Source of the DNA: UBA1181 sp963626555
GTDB lineage: Bacteria; Bacteroidota; Bacteroidia; Bacteroidales; Paludibacteraceae
NCBI GenBank assembly: GCA_963626555.1
Contig: CAVFXQ010000054.1
Coordinates: 1-11,884 of the forward strand
Direction of reading: 5' to 3'
Length of the DNA: 11,884 bases
Below the pieces are notes generated by a model that worked only from the letters and a program-made list of their open reading frames with translations, had not been told where the DNA came from and ran no database searches. The position numbers were made by a program, and so were the translations under genes. Shown piece after piece: positions 4,440 through 11,809 of this stretch (its first letter is position 1; every line of letters begins with the position of its first letter).

Positions 4440-7418
4440 TTAGTGATTTATACTATATTTTGACATTAGCAAATCTGCGTTTTCTATCAAATCAAGTTTG
4501 TTTCTATTGTGGGTTATCAAAGATCTTAATTCAAACTGATTTCTTATTTTTTCTTCTTCAAAAATCTTTTTCAGTCCTTTGTACACTCGCTTTTCACCTC
4601 TTCCTGTTATGCAAAGTTCATCGTAACCAATTTCAAGCAGATATTTGCCGAATTGGCTTCTTAACGTGAAATGGTGAAGTATGGGCATAATATAGGGGGT
4701 TAAAGAGTTGTCAGGATCGGAAAATCCAGAAACGACAAGACGTTTCATTGCTCGTGAAATCGCCACATAGAACAAGCGCTTGTCTTCTTCTCTCTGCTCA
4801 TCCGTTTTATGGGCAAAGTGTGGATACCTGCCGACGACTGAACGCATGACGATAACATTCTCAAATTCAAGTCCTTTGGCCTTGTGTACTGTCGAGATGA
4901 AAAGTTTTTCTGAGAAGTTGGAACTTGCACACATATCCGCCTCTTTAAAGGTACTCATATCCATGAGATGCTTGTCAAGATGTGCTTTCAGTGCGTTCGG
5001 TTCATCTTTTGAAATGACATCGTTTTCTATGAATGAAAGGATCAAATCGAATCGCTTCACAATCTCAAATTCACATATTTTTGAAAGAGATTCGCTTGAT
5101 TTCTTCATCTCTTCAACAATCGAAAAAGGCTCGTCTCTCTTATACAAGCGATATAGATTTGCTTTTGTCGTGTCGTAACATTCTTTATAATTGACAGAAA
5201 ATGTTTCTATAATTTTTTGAATCTTCAGTCTTTGGTAAAACTCTTCTTGTTTCGGCAAAAACTCTTCTGTTTTTTCTCGGCAGTATTTTGCCAATTCGAA
5301 GGTAGCCATAATGTCGTCTTTAGCGTTATGACTGTTTTTGCCTTGTAATCCTAATGTTTTGATCAAGTATTCCAACTTATATTTCTTGAACTTCGGACAT
5401 ATCAGATGGGCGAGTTTCAGCGTATCTAATATTGGCGTTTCAAAGTTGGCGTACGTTGAGCTGCAATATCGAGAAAGATTGTTTTTCAGAATGTTATAGT
5501 CGTAGTTTATGTTATGCCCCAGAAGAACATCCTCGCCAATGTATTGCATAAACTCCTTTAATCCTTCGTTTCGCGAGACTACACGACCTTCTCTTTCTGC
5601 TTCTGCATAATCTTCTACCATCGGGTTTTGTAGTTTCCCTAATTTCTGTGGAATTTTATCTTTATCCGTGCGAAGATAAATTTCCTTAAATGAATTAGGT
5701 ACTTCTTTCCCATTTCGTATTTTGATAGCTGCAATTTGAATGATATCATCGTTGAAAACGTCAACACCAGTCGTTTCCGTATCCCAAATCACAATTTCTT
5801 CATTGTCAAAATAATAAGCAAATTCTCCCAAAGTAGAACCATTGTCCCTCAGCATATCAGACGGACACATTCCGATATTTCGCATCTCCTCAACTAAATG
5901 TCTTCCTTGCGAGTAGGTGTCGACTGCGTTTGTCTGTTTCAAAAGACGCGACCACGCCATAAGGTTGAAATCATTGTCGACAGCGTTGAAATGTGCCAAA
6001 AGCGTTTTCAGATGAACGGTCTGGAACGAGTCTAATCCCGAAATTTTAAAATGAGGAATATCATTTTTCGTCAGGCTATTACTTATCTCTTCCGCATCTC
6101 GATTCCAAGGGACAAGTAATGCCGTCCTTTCTTCTTTGTGTTTTTCATTCCTCATATACGGGATAATGGCATCGTAGATTCGGTCTGTTTCTTGCGCGAT
6201 ATCTTCATATTCGTGAAGGCAGATGTCGTGAAATTCGGCTTTTTTGTCATCTCGAGGTTCAGGCAGGATTTCTTTGTCCACCTGTAGTTCTTTCACTGCA
6301 TATTCGTTGTAAAGATCCAGCAAATATTTAGGCGATCTGAAATTTTTGTCGAGTCGGAAAATGTGGTTCAAACAGCGCGACTTCAGAGAATCCAAAGTGC
6401 TGAGAGAAGCCCCCATAAACGAGTAGATGGCTTGTTGCTCATCTCCCAAGTAGAGGACAACAAAATCAGAGGAGGTGTCGGTGATTAAATCCACTAAAGA
6501 GATTTGAAAATTTGACAAATCCTGAATCTCATCAATTTGCAACCAATTATATCTTTTGAATTTTCGGTCGACATCTTTCAGATAGGCGTCATACGTTAGT
6601 AAGAGCAGATCGTCGAAATCCAAAAGTCCGTTTTTCTTTTTATAAGTTCCGTATTTCTCGGCAAGCGCAATCAGCTTTTCCGCAGGGTTGAGTTCTGAGA
6701 ATTTTTCTGGGTCATATTTTATACTTGCGCAAGCATCTTTTAAATCCTGAATGAATGGATAATAATCTTTGAGTCCGCTGGAGTTTATGATGTCTTTTTT
6801 ATAAAAATCATTTCGAGGGTGATTGTTATTCAACTGAAACAAAAGGTGTTGCATATCCATCACCTTAATCCTAACCGCAGAAATAATTTTTGAGACCGTT
6901 GTTTCCTTTACATAGCCCTTTCCTCCTTCAATGCCTAAAAGTTGGTTTACTATTCCCCAATTCAAGGATTTTAATTTGTAGTTATAATCAATTTCTTGGT
7001 ATTCAATTAACTCTTTTATGTCAGATTCAGAAATTTCGCTTGACAAAATCTCATTTGTGTCATCCTCGTCCAATATAGATGTTTCTACAGGAACGATATT
7101 GTTTTCGAACAAGAAATGGGAGCAATATCGGTGGATATTTCCGACGAACAAATCTGAAGAATCATCTCCAAGTCTTTGCTTGATACGTTCGTACATTCCT
7201 CGTGCTGCACGGTTGGTGAACGTCAGACAGAGCATGTCGACCAGTTCCACCTTTCCGCTCTCATACGCCCTTGCTATTCTTTCAGCGAGTATATCCGTCT
7301 TGCCACAGCCTGGTCCTGCAAGCACCATATTGTAGCCAGACTTTGTATTGATAACCTTGAGTTGAGATTCTGTGTATTGCTTTTCCAAGAAATTTTTTTT
7401 TAGGGTTGTTATTTGCAA
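4440..7418 (-). CDS. UvrD/Rep-type (SF1A) helicase with inserted DEDDh 3'-5' exonuclease domain
   Basis: This 992-residue protein is predicted to unwind DNA 3' to 5' and to degrade strands. Helicase motifs are complete: Walker A AGPGCGKT (34-41), Ia LTFTNRAARGM (65-75), II DEIQD (296-300), III LGDEQQAIYSFMG (324-336), IV LDKNFRSP (356-363), V ISTVHKAKGLEFENVIV (841-857) and VI RLFYVAISRAMKRL (881-894). Between IV and V lies a DnaQ-like exonuclease domain (about 541-712): Exo I WDTETTG (545-551, D546 and E548), Exo II GHNINYD (634-640, D640) and Exo III SHNAKDD (696-702, H697 and D702). All four acidic residues and the histidine of DEDDh enzymes are present. There is no ATG before residue 31, which is inside the N-terminal ATPase segment, so a TTG start is needed: TTG at 7416-7418 overlaps the upstream stop by 10 bases; TTG at 7386-7388 is the alternative. 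The operon context suggests defence or repair. Confidence 0.9.
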   Translation of the reverse strand: MQITTLKKNFLEKQYTESQLKVINTKSGYNMVLAGPGCGKTDILAERIARAYESGKVELVDMLCLTFTNRAARGMYERIKQRLGDDSSDLFVGNIHRYCSHFLFENNIVPVETSILDEDDTNEILSSEISESDIKELIEYQEIDYNYKLKSLNWGIVNQLLGIEGGKGYVKETTVSKIISAVRIKVMDMQHLLFQLNNNHPRNDFYKKDIINSSGLKDYYPFIQDLKDACASIKYDPEKFSELNPAEKLIALAEKYGTYKKKNGLLDFDDLLLLTYDAYLKDVDRKFKRYNWLQIDEIQDLSNFQISLVDLITDTSSDFVVLYLGDEQQAIYSFMGASLSTLDSLKSRCLNHIFRLDKNFRSPKYLLDLYNEYAVKELQVDKEILPEPRDDKKAEFHDICLHEYEDIAQETDRIYDAIIPYMRNEKHKEERTALLVPWNRDAEEISNSLTKNDIPHFKISGLDSFQTVHLKTLLAHFNAVDNDFNLMAWSRLLKQTNAVDTYSQGRHLVEEMRNIGMCPSDMLRDNGSTLGEFAYYFDNEEIVIWDTETTGVDVFNDDIIQIAAIKIRNGKEVPNSFKEIYLRTDKDKIPQKLGKLQNPMVEDYAEAEREGRVVSRNEGLKEFMQYIGEDVLLGHNINYDYNILKNNLSRYCSSTYANFETPILDTLKLAHLICPKFKKYKLEYLIKTLGLQGKNSHNAKDDIMATFELAKYCREKTEEFLPKQEEFYQRLKIQKIIETFSVNYKECYDTTKANLYRLYKRDEPFSIVEEMKKSSESLSKICEFEIVKRFDLILSFIENDVISKDEPNALKAHLDKHLMDMSTFKEADMCASSNFSEKLFISTVHKAKGLEFENVIVMRSVVGRYPHFAHKTDEQREEDKRLFYVAISRAMKRLVVSGFSDPDNSLTPYIMPILHHFTLRSQFGKYLLEIGYDELCITGRGEKRVYKGLKKIFEEEKIRNQFELRSLITHNRNKLDLIENADLLMSKYSINH

Positions 7419-7948
7419 ATTTCAGATAGAGGCAAAAAGTAAGATTCGCAAGTGAATGATTGAGCAGACCAATTGATCCTTCCTCTGCTCTTCTTTATAT
7501 TGGTTTGTAGTTTTGCGATTGGTGGTTTGAGAATGATTTTCCTTGTTGCTATCTTCTTTCTGTCAAAGACATAACCATTAGCACTGCTAATTCTGACAGC
7601 AGTGTCTTGAATGTATCTCATAAAAGTATCAGTGGCTTCAAGTTGCTTAGGAGCATCTGTGTTGCTGCCACTTTTCATCTCTATGAGAAGGACATATAGC
7701 TTATCGTTTTTTTCCGCTAATAGAATATAATCGCAAAATTTGAGTAAATCTTTGAGTATATGTGAATGGTTGAAAAACGGAAGAAATAGCTCCTTTTGCT
7801 CTTCTTGGTCGTAGCGGTAAAGCGAGTGTGTGATTTTATTTGCGATTATTTCTGCCTTGTGCTTATTTTTACTCTCCATCAGGAAAAACTGATTTTGAGG
7901 CTTTAGATTTGGTGCAAGCAAGCTTGTGTAGAGTTCATATTCTTTCAT
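7409..7948 (-). CDS. Small protein with PD-(D/E)XK nuclease-like motif
   Basis: This is a 179-residue protein I cannot assign to a named family. Residues 70-103 read KFCDYILLAEKNDKLYVLLI, then EMKSGSNTDAPKQL. The pattern D73 - 16 residues - E90-x-K92-SG, on two predicted strands and followed by a helix with Q102-L103, is the classical core of PD-(D/E)XK nucleases (D...ExK). A helix rich in E and K (about 28-42, KHKAEIIANKI) precedes it, as in that fold. No signal peptide or membrane segment is seen, so it should act in the cytoplasm. It starts 4 bases after the ATPase stop and overlaps the helicase start, so the three are probably translationally coupled; a nuclease partner of the ATPase fits the neighbours. 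A non-catalytic adaptor with the same fold is possible, and the motif alone is moderate evidence. Confidence 0.65.
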   Translation of the reverse strand: MKEYELYTSLLAPNLKPQNQFFLMESKNKHKAEIIANKITHSLYRYDQEEQKELFLPFFNHSHILKDLLKFCDYILLAEKNDKLYVLLIEMKSGSNTDAPKQLEATDTFMRYIQDTAVRISSANGYVFDRKKIATRKIILKPPIAKLQTNIKKSRGRINWSAQSFTCESYFLPLSEICK

Positions 7949-7952
7949 AGTG

Positions 7953-9317
7953 TTATGAGTTTGATTTTAGATCTTCTAATTCTTCCGATAAACGATATGC
8001 ATTTCTGTTCTGGTTGTTGATAGCCTCGTCGATTGAATCTACTGCAAATCCTTCTTCGTCAATGTCCAAACTCTTTACCTGTACTTTTTTCCCTTTGAAG
8101 TCGAAATATAACACAGAAACATCTTTGTAATCAAGCAACATGTCGGATGTATACCCGATCTCTTCTAACAGTTGAGAGTCCTTGTATTTACAGATTGCCC
8201 CTGCCATTATTAGATTGTTGATTTCTCGAATGATATAGTCGCTGTGTGTGCTGACAACCATACGCAGACCTTTGGAAGATAGTATTGCGAATACCCGAGC
8301 AAGTAATATTTGAACGTCTGGGTGAAAATTCATCTCTGGCTCATCGATGATTAGTGTATCACCTTTTCTTGCAATGTGGCGCAGGTAAATTATTAAACTC
8401 GCCATTGTCTTGATGATGGAGGATGACAAGTGAAAAGGTAACCTTAGGCTTTTAGACATGCTTTTGGGGTGAAACTCAACGTCTCCATCTTTTGTCATAC
8501 AAACTTCGCCGTTCAAAAGATTCTGTTCAATTTGGGTGGCTATTTCTGCAAACGGACTTGAAAATTTTTGAATATTCTCTAAGTCGTTGGCTATTTTCAG
8601 ACTGCTTCGTATGGCGAGAGGGTAGCGACGAGACGATTTATTGATTATGTCAATGATATTAATTTCAGATTTGTTTGTCTGTTGGATTTGGTCTATTAAT
8701 TCATTGCGACTGAGTGAAAGTTCTGTTTTGAAAGTATAAATGCTATTTCGTTCAACCGTCAACATTCTAATTCCTGCCAGGTCAAAGAACGTCAAGTTCC
8801 TCAGAATAAAGCCAATGAGCATTTCTGATTGAAAACCTTTTGCTAAGTCTGTGTTATTTCCCTCCAAGGCGACCTCATTGCTATCCGCTTTCTTTTCAAT
8901 TTTACAAATAGAAGAACCTTCAGAGAGTTGAATAGTTATAGGAGAATGAAGCAATCGTTTGAAATCTTCTTCAGTGTAAGATACAGAAAGACGAAAATTA
9001 GAAAATAGTTTATCTTTTGAATTGTCTGAGATTCCAAAAATGTTGCTAATGTTGTTAGGTATATCCTCACAATTTGCAATGAGCCATTCTTCTATGATTT
9101 CTTTTGTAATTGAGAAACAGCCTTGGGCGTTTATTTGGTTGATAATCCCTTTGGTGCATTGAAGCGTAAAAAGGTTACTATTCCCGATGAATGCATGTAA
9201 AATGTATGAAGCGTATGTCTTTCCAGTGCTATTGCACCCACAGAACAAGATAAACTTTTTGCTTAAGTCTATCTCTGCCTGCTTGATTACTCCTAAATTC
9301 TCAATTACAAGTTTCAT
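7953..9317 (-). CDS. SMC/OLD-like AAA ATPase (AAA_15/AAA_21 type)
   Basis: This 454-residue ABC-type ATPase is the first gene of the operon. The start MKLVIENLGVIKQAEIDL is the usual first strand of the RecF/OLD/SMC-like head. Walker A is GCNSTGKT (27-34). The central part (about 45-290) is the variable lid and helical insert, with VERNS (about 188-192), a position often conserved as 'PAERxG' in this group. The signature-like HLSSSIIKTMASL (296-308) is followed by Walker B LIIDEPEMNFHPD (322-334) and the switch STHSDYIIREINN (356-368). The last 60 residues include a charged tail. No TOPRIM nuclease domain follows, unlike OLD or GajA proteins; a nuclease-like partner is instead the next gene. 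I chose the ATG at 9315-9317; a TTG two codons upstream (9321-9323) is the only extension and seems unnecessary. Such ATPases sense nucleotides or DNA ends in defence systems. Confidence 0.88.
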   Translation of the reverse strand: MKLVIENLGVIKQAEIDLSKKFILFCGCNSTGKTYASYILHAFIGNSNLFTLQCTKGIINQINAQGCFSITKEIIEEWLIANCEDIPNNISNIFGISDNSKDKLFSNFRLSVSYTEEDFKRLLHSPITIQLSEGSSICKIEKKADSNEVALEGNNTDLAKGFQSEMLIGFILRNLTFFDLAGIRMLTVERNSIYTFKTELSLSRNELIDQIQQTNKSEINIIDIINKSSRRYPLAIRSSLKIANDLENIQKFSSPFAEIATQIEQNLLNGEVCMTKDGDVEFHPKSMSKSLRLPFHLSSSIIKTMASLIIYLRHIARKGDTLIIDEPEMNFHPDVQILLARVFAILSSKGLRMVVSTHSDYIIREINNLIMAGAICKYKDSQLLEEIGYTSDMLLDYKDVSVLYFDFKGKKVQVKSLDIDEEGFAVDSIDEAINNQNRNAYRLSEELEDLKSNS

Positions 9318-9381
9318 ATTCAAAACACCTTTGCACGTCTATCGGAAATCATCCCGAATCTGAATAGGTAACACATCCTCA

Positions 9382-9412
9382 CAAAGATACAATTTTAGTG
9401 TGGAGTGTCAAA
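9382..9412 (-). promoter_or_regulatory. Bacteroidetes-type promoter of the four-gene operon
   Basis: On the minus strand TTTG (9409-9412) and TATCTTTG (9382-9389) are 19 bases apart, matching the TTTG / TAnnTTTG consensus. The start of transcription would be near 9375, giving a leader of about 58 bases before the ATPase ATG (9317). It is the only strong match I found in the operon, consistent with a single transcript for 3758-9317. Confidence 0.65.
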
Positions 9413-9484
9413 GGGGTTTTGAAATCCTTCGGAAAGATATATATGGAGTGAAGGAGAGGTGGGTTTCTGGTGAAATTAGAGGTG

Positions 9485-9867
9485 TTATTTTAACTGTATT
9501 CCGTACCATTTCCAATCGCTATTGTTAGGTCCTATTAAGTCAATGGTTGAAGTGGATGATGGTATCGGTGGAAAGTACAATGTGAATGTAACTGTTTGTC
9601 CAACGTATGAGAAATATGTTTTTGGGGTGCTACTTTTATTCCGTTTGCATACGTCATTAAGTACTTTTTCCCGTTTGCAGTTATGTATGTTTCCTTGTCT
9701 ATAGTACACCATTCATATGCGACATTACCGTAATCATTGTTTGAAGATATCTCAATCGCAGTGTATTTATTGTCAAAAGTTATTTCTCTTACAGTGGTTT
9801 CTTTGTATGCAGTCGTACTTTTAAATGTTGGAAAATGTACTTTGTTTTTATTTGCTTGGTTGTTCAT
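9485..9867 (-). pseudogene. Frameshifted second copy of the protease C-terminal domain
   Basis: One frame (Met at 9865-9867) reads MNNQANKNKVHFPTFKSTTA and continues to YANGIKVAPQK. A second frame then takes over with TYFSYVGQTVTFTLYFPPIP and ends DWKWYGIQLK at a TAA (9485-9487). Together they match the last 115 or so residues of the upstream protease: WCTID/WCSID, TYIT/SYIS, APQKTYF/SPQKTYF, LYFPPIP/LYFPPLP, W-x-x-YGI-x-L. The two frames meet at a short T5-G4 run (9619-9627); adding one base would restore a single 127-residue frame. The start overlaps the protease stop by 20 bases in a different frame. It may be a decayed second domain, a small separate gene broken by one indel, or an intact gene with a sequencing error; the reading as a domain copy is secure. 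Confidence 0.7.
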
Positions 9868-11479
9868 CTGACAATTCAATTCCATATAAAGACCAATTAG
9901 AACTATCGTTTTCTACAAAATCAAATTCTGTTGCATTCGTTGGAAGGGGAGGAAAATAGAGTTTGAAAAATAGTTCTTCTCCAGATCTATTGAAGTACGT
10001 TTTTTGAGGACTCGTTTCAATGAATTCCGCTTTTCTCATTTTTAGAACATTCCCATTTACACTTATGTATGAAGATGGATCAATTGAACACCAGCCTCCT
10101 TCACTATATTTATTACGGAATTTTAGTTCAAGTACTGTTTGTGTTTTGCTAACAATTACACATTCAAGAACCAATCCCGAGTTGTTTATACGGATATTGG
10201 GAGATTCATATATAGAGTTTTGTGATTCTTCAGGTTCTTCTTCTGTGGAGCATTCCAATAGGAATACAAACTTGTTTATACTCTTCACTTTACTACTTAA
10301 AGACGGCATTGAAGCAACGGTGTTGCCGTTTGGCAATAATGAAGAGGAAGAAACACTTTCAACTAATGTTTTAAGATAAGATGCTTTTATTGCATAACCA
10401 ACATTTTCTGTATCGATATGTTTGGACCTTACAATACCGATTAAGTTTCCTTTGCCATCAAAGAGTGGTCCTCCGCTGTTGCCTGGTTGTACAGGCGCTG
10501 AAATTTGGTAGAGTGCAATATCTCCTTGAAACCCAGTTTTTGAGCTGATTATACCAGTCGTCAACTTAATTTCTTCACCCATGGTGGTTGTTAAGGGATA
10601 ACCTAAAACGAACACATCTTCTCCAACATCTGACACCGTTGTTTTAATGCGATATGGAATTGTACCGAAGCCAATAAACCGTTTGTCGTTAATCTTAATT
10701 ATGGCGATGTCGTTTACTTTATCTGTTGCAATAACAGTGGCACTCATATTACTTTTGAAGTCCCCTTTAACTCCTTGGACTCTAATTGATTTCGCATTTT
10801 CAACGACATGATAATTTGTTACAATATGTCCTTTGTTGAGGGCGAAGCCTGTTCCACTCCATTTGTTTGGCATCTCTTCTTCCTCTTCTTCCTCCTCTTC
10901 CTTGCATTTTTCTGTGTCAAAAGGAGTTGGATAGGTTCGTATAAAGGACATTGAAGCATTAACAACATGAAATTCATCTCCACCTTTGAAACTTAGGTTG
11001 AAAGAACCTTGATTAAAGACAAATCGAGAAGAAATGGGAAATGTTACTCTTCCACTATTCCCAAAATGAGTGTATCTTTCATTGTAACCCCCCATCAATC
11101 TATACGCGTTGCTTATTCCGATTTGGGCTATGTAAAATACTTCAGATTCAAAATAGTACCATCCCTTAAGATTTCCTGCGTCATAAATGAAATAGCAAAT
11201 GTACTTGGGTTCTGAATCGGAGTATTTGTATACATACGCTGTTAATTGGGCTTCCCATCCTCCCCAATTTTTTGTTCCATAATACAAATTTCCCCCTCCA
11301 AAATATGGAATGTAAGTGACATCATAGATGCCTTCTATTGGATCAAGGGAACACAAATTCTCTCTAATATTTTCTTCTGCCATTGGTAACGTCCAATGTG
11401 GTTTTGAAAATACAGTTGTTATTGAGGCAATAATGAAGAAAACAAGAATTGCTAATCTTTGAATTTTGAAACTATTCAT
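9848..11479 (-). CDS. Exported trypsin-like (S1C/HtrA-type) serine protease with extra domains
   Basis: This 543-residue protein begins with a signal peptide (basic start, hydrophobic 9-24, probable cleavage before KPHW at about 26), so it acts in the periplasm or outside. Residues 27-190 form a beta-rich, aromatic, glycine-rich domain I do not recognise. A run of nine Glu (194-202) links it to a trypsin-fold protease domain (about 207-375) with a full catalytic triad: His224 in TNYHVV, Asp257 in NDIAII and Ser335 in QPGNSGGP, the arrangement of DegP/HtrA-like S1C enzymes. No PDZ domain follows. Instead, after a low-complexity acidic linker (378-424), a C-terminal beta domain (about 426-536) carries WCSID, SPQKTYF and LYFPPLP ... 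LYGIEL, a module found in Bacteroidetes surface or periplasmic proteins. The ATG at 11477-11479 is followed directly by the signal peptide. It lies about 55 bases after the small upstream gene and may be read through from it. Confidence 0.88.
   Translation of the reverse strand: MNSFKIQRLAILVFFIIASITTVFSKPHWTLPMAEENIRENLCSLDPIEGIYDVTYIPYFGGGNLYYGTKNWGGWEAQLTAYVYKYSDSEPKYICYFIYDAGNLKGWYYFESEVFYIAQIGISNAYRLMGGYNERYTHFGNSGRVTFPISSRFVFNQGSFNLSFKGGDEFHVVNASMSFIRTYPTPFDTEKCKEEEEEEEEEMPNKWSGTGFALNKGHIVTNYHVVENAKSIRVQGVKGDFKSNMSATVIATDKVNDIAIIKINDKRFIGFGTIPYRIKTTVSDVGEDVFVLGYPLTTTMGEEIKLTTGIISSKTGFQGDIALYQISAPVQPGNSGGPLFDGKGNLIGIVRSKHIDTENVGYAIKASYLKTLVESVSSSSLLPNGNTVASMPSLSSKVKSINKFVFLLECSTEEEPEESQNSIYESPNIRINNSGLVLECVIVSKTQTVLELKFRNKYSEGGWCSIDPSSYISVNGNVLKMRKAEFIETSPQKTYFNRSGEELFFKLYFPPLPTNATEFDFVENDSSNWSLYGIELSDEQPSK
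10873..10908 (-). repeat. GAA/GAG trinucleotide tract coding for poly-glutamate
   Basis: A run of GAA/GAG codons encodes nine consecutive Glu (residues 194-202 of the protease), flanked by KCK and MPNK. It forms a strongly acidic flexible linker between the N-terminal domain and the protease. Units are three bases long, so copy changes would alter linker length without breaking the frame. Confidence 0.7.
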
Positions 11480-11516
11480 TTTGTAAGAAGAATTTGGATA
11501 ATTGAGTTATGTATGA

Positions 11517-11541
11517 AAATTTAACTGAGGCAGTTAAATTT
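11517..11541 (-). terminator. AT-rich hairpin overlapping the stop of the 91-residue gene
   Basis: Arms 11517-11527 and 11531-11541 are exact 11-base reverse complements around a 3-base loop. The stop codon (11534-11536) of the small gene lies inside one arm. On the minus strand the stem is followed by a short T-run (TTTTC), so it can work as a weak intrinsic terminator or attenuator ahead of the protease gene. The AT-rich stem leaves its strength uncertain. Confidence 0.55.
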
Positions 11542-11809
11542 CTATATTTGTAACATCTTCGAAGATCAATATTCCTGATTTTGTTATCATTGATTTATTT
11601 ATTACTGCAATAACTTTGACATCATCATTTATGTACGGAAGTATTGCAGTTTGTGCATTAAGAGTTGTAATGTATTCTTGTGTATACTTTTGGTATGAAA
11701 CTTCGTTTGTCGGTACTATTAATATTTCATCAATACGACCTCCTTTTATTGTTTTACCAATATGTTTATTGCTCTTTTCTGCTAATGTAAGTGCTTCTTT
11801 GAAAGTCAT
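11534..11809 (-). CDS. Hypothetical small protein, 91 residues
   Basis: I do not recognise this protein. It is a soluble mixed alpha/beta sequence without signal peptide, membrane segment or cysteine. It opens with an amphipathic helix (MTFKEALTLAEKSNKHIGK, 1-19) followed by GGRIDEILIVPT. A later pair of hydrophobic strands (VKVIAVINKS and GILIFEDV) gives the look of a compact three- or four-stranded fold. Length, A+T-rich codon use like the neighbouring genes and a clean ATG (11807-11809) support a real gene. It lies upstream of the exported protease on the same strand, with a hairpin at its stop between them. A functional link with the protease is only suggested by position. Confidence 0.6.
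   Translation of the reverse strand: MTFKEALTLAEKSNKHIGKTIKGGRIDEILIVPTNEVSYQKYTQEYITTLNAQTAILPYINDDVKVIAVINKSMITKSGILIFEDVTNIEI

Noticed and set aside
4440..9317. Calling the operon a Gabija system
   Set aside because: The ATPase lacks the TOPRIM domain of GajA, and the helicase carries an exonuclease insert absent from GajB, so only the general logic is shared.
7953..9317. PARIS (AriA/AriB) identity for the ATPase and its neighbour
   Set aside because: The following gene has an ExK motif and does not resemble the DUF4435/TOPRIM AriB protein.
11543..11550. TATATTTG on the plus strand as a promoter -7 box
   Set aside because: No TTTG lies at the right distance upstream and no plus-strand gene follows; it is part of the coding end of the small gene.
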